A DNA stretch of 64,000 nucleotides from Kappaphycus alvarezii (Eukaryota; Rhodophyta; Florideophyceae; Gigartinales; Solieriaceae), in contig NADL03000599.1 of NCBI GenBank assembly GCA_002205965.3, forward strand, positions 1,612,001-1,676,000, given 5' to 3'. Position 1 is the first letter of the stretch, and each line of letters opens with the position of its first letter. The notes below the pieces were generated by a model that did not search any database, was not told where the DNA came from, and saw only the letters and a program-made list of their open reading frames with translations. Shown here piece after piece: positions 34,020 through 45,600 of this stretch. Position numbers and translations under genes: made by a program.

Positions 34020-35340
34020 AGAGCACCTTAAGGCCAGCTACAGAGCAGGCCGCATTGGACATGACCGCTGCAGCAGAGAGCCTTTGCATCACCCCCCCCC
34101 GAACCGTTCTGCAGGTCTGCACTGCCCTCATCTCACATTACTTGCTACGTTACTTCGCACTGCGCATGCATCCGGTTGCCGACCTCCTGGAAAAGAGATT
34201 GGCACAGGTACGACCCCACCTCAGATGGAGATCGCGATAGAGGATTGATATGTTCTCTGCTTTGCATTTCGCGCCGCATTCAGAGGACATAGGGTTGAAC
34301 GGCCTCACTCTCCTGTTGGAGGGAGCGAGGGGATTCATGAGGGTGAGGTCAAAAAAGTCGGTCCCTCGCTGCTTCCCATTGCTTGGCTGTCCAATCTTGT
34401 GCGGTGTAGGCCATGGCGCTACTGTACGACAGAACGACGAGCAGCTCTTGAGACGTCTTTCGCGAGAAGGGTGACTTGGCGATTATGTCGGTTGCTCCTG
34501 TGGGTTCCATGCGAGCTGTGCATGAGAGGACCGCCGTGCACATCGAGACTTTCAGGCAATTCCTTCTCGGGCATGGTTTGCCATTTTGAAAAAGGGGGTC
34601 TTGGCAGTAGTATTGAAGCCACACCGCGGATTCTCCAGTTGCAATGCTTGTGTGGAGTCAGAACATGGGGGATGGCATACCCACTCTTTAGAACTCAGGA
34701 GGGCCACACAAGCGCGAAACGCGTGCTCACTGGGCTCCCCTAAGAGGAATTTGTTCTTGTTCTGCTTAATGGGTTGGGTCCGTCAAGGTCTTTTGCAATG
34801 ATGTGTTTTGTGAGCAAAGCACACTGAACGAGTATCACGATTGGGGGCGGTGATGTACTCTTTTGACTTTCGTGAGCAATACTGCGTTGTACACCGTTGA
34901 GCTTCCACATGGAATGCTCAGCAAGATGCAATGCCCAAAGTCATTTGCATGTGTATTATCTCTAAAAAGAACGCGACTTCCATTGATGCAGCTCTGATCG
35001 TTCAAAATGGTGATCGGTTCCACTCGTTCAAGAAGACAGGCACTTTCATGAGTAGGAAATCCAACGGGAAATCCTGATCACGGCTGTTACAACGTGACGA
35101 ACTCCCTTCATGATTGGCATTGTCATTGACAGGAAGCTTCCAAATATCTCCAACGGCGGTAGGCAAGTCCACCTGCCATGCAACCAAGCCTCCTTCCAAA
35201 GATTAGAAGACTGGAAAGGATAGAGAATGGCAAAAGTATCTGAACATCGGGGGGAATGAAGGGTGCGTTTATATTCGAAGGATATGATCGGTTGTGGCTG
35301 ACATGTTTCACAAGCGCTCACGTGTATCATTATTGATGAT
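34020..35340. other. Normal-composition island with unrecognised decayed coding sequence
   Basis: Composition jumps back to balanced at about 34.02 kb. Overlapping frames of 60-115 codons occur on both strands (for example plus 34399-34743, minus 35046-35330 and minus 35002-35199), and the reading appears to shift among frames as in a broken gene. I recognise no family and cannot choose a strand with confidence. Confidence 0.4.
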
Positions 35341-35535
35341 TAACCAGGGATAAAATGTCAAGGAAAGAGTAAGGAGAGGTAATGATTCAGTCAAGTCCAC
35401 CATGGTGATTGACTTAATACCGGACAGCAGTGAAATTAGTTTTCTTCCTTAAGATGTTGTTAGTCTTCTGGTGTAACCCTTTACTTGTATGGTTCAGGTT
35501 TTTGAACACATTAAAAGATTCCCCCTCCCTCAGGT

Positions 35536-35556
35536 TGTACAATACAGTACAGTACA
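35536..35556. repeat. TACTGTAC palindrome cluster
   Basis: GTACAATACAGTACAGTAC-type run at the start of the palindrome-rich part of the island. Confidence 0.6.
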
Positions 35557-36144
35557 ATCATTATTTTGTAGGCTGCACAGCCTAATCGACTAAGAGTAGT
35601 TTTATTTAGAGACGGCTTAGTGTCCTAATCGGATAGTTCTGCTGATCAGTACGGGGGATACTGTATTCTGTACAGCACGAAGGGTAGACTGCATGGTAGT
35701 TGAAGAGTTAATGTAAAGTACCGTAGGGAATTGCCCTCGACGGCAGCTAATGCACGTGTACAGTACTCATGAGTGATAATGCACACTGTTTCTACGGATC
35801 TACGTAACCGCGCCTCGGAACTTAGCTGTTGGAGCGCTGGAAACGTTCAGAAAGGTATGTCCGATTCTAATGCCAAAGCATTGCTGCAGCGGCTGTGACA
35901 GCCAACGCTGCGTGCCTTGTGGCTGATGTTACTCCGGTTTTTTGAAGGACACTGTAAGCGCCCCTTCTGGCCCTTCCATCAAGACTTTGGATAACAGCCA
36001 CGATATCTTTCAAAATTAAACCACCCAACACTTTCCCCCTCAGTAGTGTCATGTTGTTATCCATCTCCGCGTCCACTCTTTCCTGCGCCCTACACCACGT
36101 AGCCGACGTGTCCAATTCAGTTAATGCTTAAGCGAACTGTCCGA

Positions 36145-36177
36145 CCAGTACAGTACAGTACGTACAGTACATGTACC
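36145..36177. repeat. TACTGTAC palindrome cluster
   Basis: Repeated CAGTAC words followed by GTACATGTAC. Further clusters at about 36505-36537 flank the same stretch. The open plus frames 36124-36413 between them have no recognisable product. Confidence 0.6.
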
Positions 36178-36552
36178 ATATATCACCCGCACAGACCGAG
36201 TTTGGACTGTACAATAATCTTTTTCGCAAAGGCAACTTTAAACCTCCTCACATACAGTACAGTCCCTATGAGATTCGTAGGCTACCAATGGCCTTTAAGG
36301 GCTACGCACCGTACACTACTGCATATACGATACAGAAACTGCATATGGTACGCATCCTGTACGGTGCACCGGTACACCGCGCAGTACCTCATGGGCTATT
36401 GTTAAAGCAGTAGCCGTGTGTTGTGAGCCTGTCGTACTGTATGCACTAGAGTTTATCTACTATACCTACAATATGCTTACTCAATGCTGTATGCTTCATT
36501 AATGCTGTACAGTAGTGTACAGTTATACTGTACTGTAGGGCCAATAATGAAA

Positions 36553-36693
36553 GAAAGAAGTTTAATGCGTTCAGTATCTACTGGATGTGCATTATCTGCT
36601 GTACCTTGTAACGACTCATCAACGCGAAATATTTACTCATCTGTCATACCGCATCTACCATAAGATAGATACTGAACGCATTAAACTTCTTTC
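36553..36693. mobile_element. MITE-like element with 28-bp perfect terminal inverted repeats
   Basis: The left arm 36553-36580 (starts GAAAGAAGTTTAATGCG) is the exact reverse complement of the right arm 36666-36693. The 85-base centre is unpaired. Total 141 bases, no coding capacity. No clear target duplication was identified. Confidence 0.7.
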
Positions 36694-36782
36694 TGAATAC
36701 CATCAACGTGAACTACGGTATCCACAATGAACTGCGCTGCTCTACTTGGATAATTGCGTCATCGTCATTTTCTTTTTGCGCG

Positions 36783-37076
36783 CTACACTTCACGCGGCGC
36801 AAAGCAGTTGTAAATTGTTCCATGCATCACTTTAACAACGGACCACATCTTCCACACATTGCCGTAAGGTCCCCTCTTCCCCCTTAATTGCAACAACCCA
36901 AAAATTTCCCTTAAGAAATGTATTTCTCTCGAGTTCAGTTTGTGCTCAAAATTTTTTACTTTTAGGAAAGAGATTTGAAATGAAATACAGTGGTTAAGCA
37001 AAGTTTCTGGATTAGATTTCTGCGAGCAACCAATGACAAATACTATTCGTGAAACAGTTTCTAGCTTCTCGCACAA
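36783..37076 (-). CDS. Orphan ORF with NVWKMWSVV motif
   Basis: A 97-codon minus frame ending in NVWKMWSVVKVMHGT. The same motif (NVWQMWSVV) closes an unrelated-looking plus frame at 60222-60581. I do not recognise it. It may be a fragment of a dispersed element and not a gene; the upstream residues show no similarity to the other copy. Confidence 0.25.
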   Translation of the reverse strand: MCEKLETVSRIVFVIGCSQKSNPETLLNHCISFQISFLKVKNFEHKLNSREIHFLREIFGLLQLRGKRGPYGNVWKMWSVVKVMHGTIYNCFAPREV

Positions 37077-37152
37077 ATCGCGTATGACGATTTTCAGACT
37101 GCAAATTGCGCCAACACCCCTCCGTTGAATTGTTTGCGTAATGTGTAAAGAG

Positions 37153-37182
37153 AAACTTTATGGCATTAGTATAACGGGTGTG
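37153..37182. repeat. Solo arm of the 38.2-kb MITE
   Basis: About 30 bases matching the right arm of the element at 38235-38332 (TATGGCAT then AGTATAACGGGTGT) with one mismatch or gap. No partner arm is nearby. Confidence 0.65.
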
Positions 37183-37310
37183 TGGCACTGTATTGTGTGG
37201 TGACTCATTTAAAAGCGAGAGCAGCTCGTAGGCAGATTTTTAATGCAAAGCACAAATGTTGCAATTGTAGGAATCCGCCCTGGAAAAAACTTTAGCTTCT
37301 CAACAGAAGT

Positions 37311-37742
37311 TCAAGTCACGACATCGCCTTTTCTCCTCAACAGTCTGTCTACTCCACAAAGCTGCTCACATGTGATAGAGACATTGATGCCATATCCAGC
37401 TTCCCAGCAATGATTGAAATGCACGGTCGGAGGGCTACACTCTCCTAAACTGACATTTCGAACTTGAGCATTTGCGGCAGGGGCCGCAACGAGCGAAGCC
37501 CTTCCTGTATTACAATTCGTCACTCGATCACTTTGCTGAACATGCAGAGAAGGGAGAGCAGGGGGTGTGCATACTGCGAGACCTGAGAGGGCTGAAAACG
37601 GGGGCGCAGTAAGGTGGCTGTTGTGTAACGGTGAGGATGACAGACGCTTTATTTCCACCCAAGAAACATACCAAGAGACCAGACAACAGACAGGCGCCCT
37701 AAAGCAGTCCACTAGCGAGGCATGCCGTTGTAAAAGAATCAA
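37311..37742 (-). CDS. Orphan ORF with LILLQRHA motif, 143 codons
   Basis: A cysteine-rich minus frame with no recognised family. The same strand just upstream and at its start encodes RARLILLQRHASL, shared with the frame at 56853-57122 (RVRLILLQRHAPL) despite many synonymous differences. That suggests both descend from a real coding sequence, possibly a transposon protein. Gene status is uncertain. Confidence 0.3.
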   Translation of the reverse strand: MILLQRHASLVDCFRAPVCCLVSWYVSWVEIKRLSSSPLHNSHLTAPPFSALSGLAVCTPPALPSLHVQQSDRVTNCNTGRASLVAAPAANAQVRNVSLGECSPPTVHFNHCWEAGYGINVSITCEQLCGVDRLLRRKGDVVT

Positions 37743-38234
37743 TCTCGCCCTGCCAGAAATGCGTCATGTCCACACAGTATATGCTTCAGATTTTTTTCTG
37801 GACAAAGACTCATTTTTTTACTGCCAGGCTTGTAACCATGAAAAATACATCCCGACGCCATCCTCCTGCAGTAGAAATGTCGAATAGAGAGAAGCCTGGT
37901 CATAAGGGGCGATGCAAAAATGAAGCCTTGATACTCTCTGTGTTTGTCCAACATGCCCGTTGCTGAACTGCACTACTGTACCAAATAGGGAATCTGCTCT
38001 CTTCGCTCGCATGCCGTGTTACGACTGGGGTCTTCCTCAACCTTAGTAACCCGCGATCCCTCGTTTGACTTTGCTTGACGACCACCCTTCCCAGAAGTGT
38101 TTACCGAACAAAATAATGAGAAAAAGGGCTGTGCCGAATAGTGCATTCATTCCAATACTACTCATACACATTGAACAGTACACTGTGCTATCAAGTTACC
38201 GTAGTATTGTACTGTACCGTAGTGCCGATGCCGT

Positions 38235-38332
38235 GCGGACACCCGTTACACTGATGCCATAAAGTTCTTAATTTCTATCGTACCGTAAAGCACTAGAGTA
38301 ACTTTTATGGCATCAGTATAACGGGTGTCCGC
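38235..38332. mobile_element. MITE-like inverted repeat, 98 bp
   Basis: Arms of about 32 bases (GCGGACACCCGTTA on the left, complement on the right) with one transition and one single-base gap, around a 34-base centre. A third arm lies alone at 37153-37182, so it is a dispersed family. No coding capacity. Confidence 0.72.
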
Positions 38333-39770
38333 TGCAGGATCCGACTATATTGCTAGCACAGCACAGTATTTAATACTGTAAATCTCAGTTCAGTCCCAGC
38401 GGTTGCTGTCTTGTTGTTGTTACTCAAGATGGCTCAATTTGACAATTCGTTGCTATCGTCGTTGCTTTACAGTTTGTAAGCACACCGCTTACAATGGGAG
38501 TTTTTCAACCCGCTGTTTTCTCGGCTTGCCGAGATCTCATTGGGGGAATTTTCATCCGTCCTCTTTGCTGGAGCAGGCAGGCATCATTTGAGCCCTTGCT
38601 TGCTTGTGCCTGTTTAGCAGGCCCACCCGATAATAATACCGTACAGTTCCTTCTACTTCAATCTTTAAATAAAGGTCCCAGTTTCTATCTCAGTTCTATT
38701 TGAAGACGGCACTGCTTACAGCGGTGGAATTGTGATGACCGCTTTTCTCAAAACTGTAAATAACTGCGGCCTCTCTTAGAGGCGACTGTTCACATGAGCA
38801 AGTTGAAGCGTTAGTACGAGATGCGTCAACCCTGTCCTGATATCGCATATAACCAAAGGTCCTTCAGCGTGGTGCCGCAGTAGTGCCCCTCGGTTTGAAA
38901 AATGACACGGTGAAAGGTTTTGATGAATGCAATCCACGAAGCGTGCAGACCTGTGACGGCTTCAAAGCTTACTCCATGAACGCAGGTAGCATGGACAGCA
39001 AGTCCGCAAAGGAAGCAGCATCCGATCCTACCGCAAGGCTTGAGCGACTGCGTAATGTCAACAACTTAAAGAAGTACGGCCTCAAAATTGCATTGTAGAT
39101 CTTTCCGCTCAAAGTGGTTTGCGTGGAATGCGGATGCCTTGGCACCGCAGAGATGCCGTATGTATGAGACCAGCAGAGTGAGGCAAGTTATGGTAAAGGA
39201 ATTGTTGACTTTCGTGCAGACCTTCGAACGCGATCCGAACATGCTGATTGTGTAGCATCGCTCTTGGGAATGTGTAAATCCGCAGGGATGCTGTTGCCTA
39301 AGGGTATGTAAATTGTTAAGATTGAACAATATGACTCCCATTGATATCAAGTCACACGCAAGATAACAGCAATGAGGTCAAGTCTGACATACTTGATGAT
39401 ATGATCGTGCAATGGCATTTCTCAACAATAGTAGCATACTTGAGAAAAACGATATTCACCCATGCAATATCTTAGGGGTCTACAGTACGCCGACTGACCA
39501 GCTATTCAGTTCAGGACTAGCTGGATGGAACGCGTTGGCTAAGTGCGGTGGATTCCGAGAGATTATGGCCATGGCCACTGTCAACCACAAAGCGAGGCTA
39601 TTGATATGGTAGATGGGCGCGGGAATAGTAGCGTCCGAGGGTACAGACTCTTCGACAAAAAGTAGTTTCGGGAGATGGAGCGACGCTAGGGTCGAGGAAC
39701 GACTCGAGTCGCCCAGAGTACATTAACTTTGCCAAGGTTTCGTTATGTAGAAATCTCGGCAACTTTATCA
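38333..39770. other. Normal-composition region without a supported gene
   Basis: Short frames only (for example plus 38883-39098 and minus 39066-39350). None carries a domain that I recognise. Confidence 0.4.
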
Positions 39771-39788
39771 TTACTGTGTAATGAAAAC

Positions 39789-39856
39789 TGCTGTACTGTA
39801 CAGTACCTGCGGTGTATTACTGTACAGTACTGTACCGTACAGTACAGTACAGTATA
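39789..39856. repeat. Largest TACTGTAC palindrome cluster
   Basis: At least seven overlapping GTAC-centred words in 68 bases (CTGTACTGTACAGTACC, then a second run of TACTGTACAGTACTGTACC and CAGTAC repeats). Just downstream, near 40000-40045, alternating GTGCAC/ACATGT palindromes occur. Confidence 0.7.
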
Positions 39857-42307
39857 GCTTTACTAGATTGCTTCCTATCTGTACCACAATGGTGCACTCA
39901 CAATGGTAAAAGGTGCATAAATTACTGTAAATCCATGGGCATGGCACAATTCCCATTGATTAACTTTACAGTATAGCAATAGTACGGCACCGGTGCTTTA
40001 TCTGTACACGTGTGCAATGCACATGTGTGCAGTGCACATGTATCAAGGGGTTCTGGACAACTCGATCAACCGCTACAAAAAATCATTTCGAATAGAAATA
40101 TATCAACTGCCCAAAAAACACTTGACTGCCAGCTTCTATCGCGATAAGATAGTTTTATTTAGAGACGCCTCGGTGTCCGAGGTAATTACTTCGTTACCAT
40201 GGTGGCTACTGAGGGCGTCTTCATCGAAAGCTAGACGAGAATTACGGTGGATAAGAAGCACATCGTATGCAGCACGATCTCGCCTCGAAATTGGTTACCC
40301 TGAATCTTGTGCTGCCTGAGTCTCTTATTTGTGGCATACTGCCTCACTCAAATGGAGCTTAAGTTGACAGTATTATGGGATACCTGAGATCGATTACAGT
40401 GCTAATCAGAATAGCCCCGATCGGTAACAACATTCCCATCCGGAACCAAGTTGCGTCTCAGATCAATTCGAAATATTCGAAGACCGATTTAGAGGCCACA
40501 CGGAAATAAACCCTGTCTCAAGACTAAATTATCTGCAGTGATACTCACATGTAACTCAAAGCAAAAGCAAAGCGATAATCTATTCGTAGCTTTCTTCCAT
40601 CAGCTCGCTTCTTTTTTCATTTCAGATCTTTCATTTCCTATTCCGTCATTTTCAACCCAACGATCAATAATTGGACGCAAAATTAGAGCAGGTAACCTGT
40701 CTTCGATATACTTGCAGTTAAGGAAATTTTAGACTGGAAAAATCCCAAATATACCCATTTGATGTCTAAAACGTTTCCAGAACATACCAGTAGCATTCAT
40801 AAGCCATTTAATCCAAGTGCGGAAACGAGATGGCATAAATGCATCTGATAGTAAATTTTTAACCAAGTTATTCGTTTTAATTTATTGTGTCACGGAAATG
40901 GCTTTAAGACCAATTATTAGAAGCTTGAGATGTAATAGTAATAGTTATTAACATTTATGGCCTTTTCAGGCACTACAATGTGACACTTGAAGGGCAGATA
41001 GGGAGAATAAATTTATAACGGAATCTTTCAGGGGATGGAAGCCTCTATGATTAAATAAAGGACTCTGTTACAGAGAAATATATCGCTTTTGTTCGACCGT
41101 TGCGCCTTTTCGCTCTTTTGTGGAGTCTGGAACAATAAATACAAGGCTATTAATTGTCATTTTATTTTCATCCGGTGGCATGTCTGGCTTTTTTAAATAT
41201 CGCGTGAATCTATATGCATTTTGACTTGGAAGGTGTCTGTTACCTTGATCATGGCTCTAGTTTTACCAAAAAATTATCACAAAAATACGTACAGTCGTAG
41301 CGAAGTGATAAAAGCAAACAATATCATACAAAGATGTTTTTTTATGAAGCAGACTTGGAAAAGCTGAAGAATAGGAAAGAATATAGTGTTATATCTTTAT
41401 GGAAGTTTAATATTACTTTTGCAGTGGAAATTCATGCGTATGACAACTCTAATTTAGTATGGAGGGATAAATTCGTGTTACCAATCTACGCTCGGTTGAA
41501 GGAACTAGTGCATTCTTACAGTACGTAGAATGGCATCTAGGCGTGCAATGCAATAGGTATGGAAATTTTCTTTATTAATTTTAATAAAATATTCAAACTT
41601 CGGCGTCTACGGTTGCATTTGCTGATTTATTCTAACTGAACATAATTTTGCTGAAGAATGAGGTGAGTCTAACGCCATCGACGCAATCAAACCGAGTTCT
41701 AAATTAGCTTTTTATTAGATTCAACCCACAGGTGAATTTTTCTGTCTAACAAAGCACTTTTGATGCAGCAAATTCCTAACACCGGGCCATTTTTCACTTC
41801 CGGAAATAAGATAAAAAGGAACGCCCGAAAACTGCCGAATAACCAAATCACCTGACTGTGGCAGGGACCCAAAAATCAGCCGAATAATAACTCTCCATTT
41901 GGCCAGATTATTCCATGCATTACTTTACTGTACAGTGTTGAAAAGATATTGCAGCGCAGTTCTTGCCCAACTATCTCTCTCCTCTTATGGAGAAGACCGT
42001 TTTCATCCCCCAAAACTTTCCACTTCCAGGCATCATACTTGGCACAGACTATTTATCACAGACAAATTTTCCTCCTCCCCTAACCTGAATACATCTCTTT
42101 CAACTGTTCGCACTCTCCTTCTGCAAGAAATTATGAATACCACTCACTTTTCAAAATCTTCAAAATAATCATCAATTACTGATTCTAGTGTTGAAAATGA
42201 AGAGAATATATCAGATACGCAGCAAAATGTATAATTTTATTAGAAACTGAACCAATTCTAAGGTGGAACAGTAAAATTGCTCCTTGCAATAAGGCAAACA
42301 CCTAAAA

Positions 42308-42604
42308 GTCTACTTAACCGACGATGACGCCAAGCTAGTCAACCTCAGAGATAGATAAGTTTTCTTAAGCTGTCTTGCCCAATGGTGGACCAGAAATCGC
42401 CCAAGAGCGGACTACAGCACAGAAGATGTTGCAAAAATTCTAAAAGCTTTAAAGACAAAGTCCAATATTATTATTGCTCCGAACCAAGAACAGCAGGATT
42501 TTGTCGCAAATTTACATGTTGTGAGAGAAACTAGGCCACAAAACGCAAAAATTTCGATCAAACCAAGGGAGTCTGAGAGAATGACAATTGAGAAAAATAT
42601 TTAG
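42308..42604 (+). pseudogene. Decayed coding relic of unknown family
   Basis: One plus frame reads YLTDDDAKLVNLRDR, a TAA, then WWTRNRPRADYSTEDVAKIL and further hydrophilic residues to a TAG at about 42600; a shifted frame continues to about 42800. The balanced residue composition stands out from the surrounding AT-rich noise. I recognise no domain; a retroelement gag or transposase N-terminus is possible. Confidence 0.35.
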
Positions 42605-45600
42605 ATATGGATGCAACAACGACGATGGTGATTCCATTAATAGAATTGCTGAAGACAATTTTCACATACTTGCCAAAGTAAAAGTTTGAACTAATTGAAT
42701 TTGGTTTTCCACATCATATTCGTCTCTACGAGCGAAAAGATCTGATATTTGAAGAGAAATATACCTCTAAATTTCTCAGCACTGGTGACGGGGAAATTTG
42801 ATCAGTACGTGAGGATTTTCGCGAAATCTAACGGATAGGAAAGAGATCGATTGGATTCAGTTAACGTCGCCTAAAACAAAAGGAAAATATTTTGTACTTC
42901 CAAAGCGTTACTTATAATCTAACCACACATAGTTGGTGCTAAAAATTAACAACGGAGTTTTCCAAATTTTCAATAAAATTGCCTAGATCTGCGAAACAGT
43001 GTGGTAGTGGCCGTTTATAACTTAGAAAAGCGAGCTAGTTACATATTGTATACATGTAAGTATTTTTTTGTCAAAAAACATAAAGGGTTAAGATTTTCTT
43101 CAAGTAGCTGAACTTCGCGACAAAACGCAATATGGCTTAAGACTAAACTCAGTAGAATTAAAAACGTGGTGGAAAACAAGGGAACAAATAAACATGTAGT
43201 TGAAGCAGTAAGTTTAGCGGGGTGTTAGTGAACACCTTAGACAGACATAGGATACCCTAGAGGCCCAGACTCGCAGACAAATCGGCTATATTGAGCCGTT
43301 TTCTGTGGCTGAGGCTGAAATAGTAATTTTTAGAATAAGATAAAGAACAAAATATCATATTAAGCAGCTGAAGAGGTCCAATAATTGACCAAATCTGAGT
43401 CTTAAAAGCTAAGAATGCACTCATTATGCGTTTCGGTAACGTTCGGTAGAGATCATTAATTCAGATAGCTTGATGGAGACGCATATCGCCAAGTAGGTTA
43501 GTGATTGACCTCATGGGGTAGATAATTGCAATTTAATGATAATTAATGTAAAATTTGCTGTTATTGAATGTGTCACTATTAATTTCCAGGTTGTGTAAAT
43601 ACTTGTAAAATTGTAAATGGGACGAATTACAGTTACAACTTCGTTACATATATCATTTTCAAATCTAAATTGGTGCCTATGGGCTTTTCAGTATTTTTAT
43701 GGTACCATTTGCTCTAGTATGAACACCCAAAAGCTCTCTGTAGTTTTATTTGCAAATTTGAAGCCTTGTCAACAAATATTCACATTCAAGCCCAAAGTTC
43801 GTGTTTCTAGTCATTATCATGAGGCAAGGACAGTAATAGTCCTAACAGTTTAAATCAGGCGTCTTAAAGCTTTTATTTCTCCTTTTCGCCAATGAACCCC
43901 ATTAAAATGACGGTATTATGTTGGAACTTCTATATAAGGAGTAAAGCGACACCATACTGGCTTCAAAAGGTTTTGAAAGGCCTTAATTCTTCTCTAAATT
44001 TTTGTATCTTATATTGAATAGTATATGATGTTACCTTTTTTATGGTTAATCGAAGTTACCAGATCTTTTATTCATTTTGAATGATTAAGTTACAAGTTGG
44101 ATAAAAAGTTGTACTAAATTGTGATACTGATAAGATAATGTTTGAAAAGTATTTTAATATGCTCTTTGGGGAGTTTTTTGTCTTTTAAGGCATGTCAGGA
44201 ATTTATTAAGCAACGGTCTGACACTATATACAAACTTGCATAATAAATAGATATAAATTCAGGCAGAAATAGCTTGATACATCATTAAAGTTTCCACTTA
44301 CCTCTGAAATATTGTGAAAGGAATAAATGGGAGAGAAAATAGTATAGAAAGTATTGAATACAGGCACGTACTCTAAAAACCCGGTTCGAACCATTTTAAG
44401 GCACTCATCATGAAAAATCATTTATCTTTGAATTGCAGTTCTTTACGTTTGATCAATTAAAGTAGTAAATAGGATGAATAAAAGGTTCATGAACACGTAA
44501 TGAAACTTCCAAAGTAACAGTTTTACAGGTAAATGAACTCAAGAAATGCAGTAATTTAGATATAGAAAAAAATACAAGAGTATGTTGGATAAAAGCATAC
44601 AAAATACATATTCTTTTGTATAATTTGCTATAATTTAGCGGTGTAGATAAATTTAAATTTATTTATTTAATACAAGTTATTGTTTATTTAGTTAGAGGAT
44701 GGTTTTTACAGCCAATGTGCTTTGCCAAACAAGCGGCATAATGGAAACAAGAACAATTCAGTCTAATTTAATCAAGAAAAAATTTCAAATTTCACCTCGA
44801 TATAATGAGGTGACCAAAACCGCCACATCAGGCATTAAATCATTTCAAATGACTATCGAATGCGGTAAACCGATAGAAATGAGAAGTATTATAGACAGGT
44901 AGAAATTGGTAAAGGATATACATCTAACTGAATGATAGACAGCAATTGAAATAATTCAGTGGGGTAATTACAAATATAGGTCCATGAAAATGTGTCAATA
45001 GGGGCATGAAGAGTAATTTAGCCAAAAAATATGGTTTTGGAGTAAAATTAAGCATATTTACGTATTCAATATAATTCAGTCCAGACTACAATTAGAAATA
45101 CAGAAAACGCGAAAATTTCGGTTATGGATAGAAATTAGGTCCATCGGGGCTTTAATATTTTTTAAACGAGAGTAATCACTAAACTTGTTATATTAAATGA
45201 GCCCAGAAGTCTAAAAATCACAACATTTAACCATCAAGGAAAGAATAGTCAAATTTTGGAAGGATTATATTATGTATGAAATAATATCTTGACCAGTTGG
45301 ATCTATGATATTGAAATTACTGGATATACATGGAATTTTATCCATACATAATCTTGGACTCAAATTGTTTGCAATGCCTGGAATTATTGCCAAGCTAAAC
45401 AAATTGATAAAAAAGGGTTACATATATGGAAATATTTATAAATAGCTACACAAATGGCTGATTAAACCTCGCTCATCAAAACTATTTTTTTCTTCTCTAA
45501 TGAAAAATTTGAAAGTACTGGGATGAAAAAGATTTAGGATTACAAACATGATACCAAAGAGAAGCCAATGATCAATTAATCAGCTGAATATTACATGTAA

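Noticed and set aside
44380..44400. GGTTCGAACC, resembling a tRNA B box
   Set aside because: No acceptor stem, D arm or anticodon arm can be folded around it at the right spacing.
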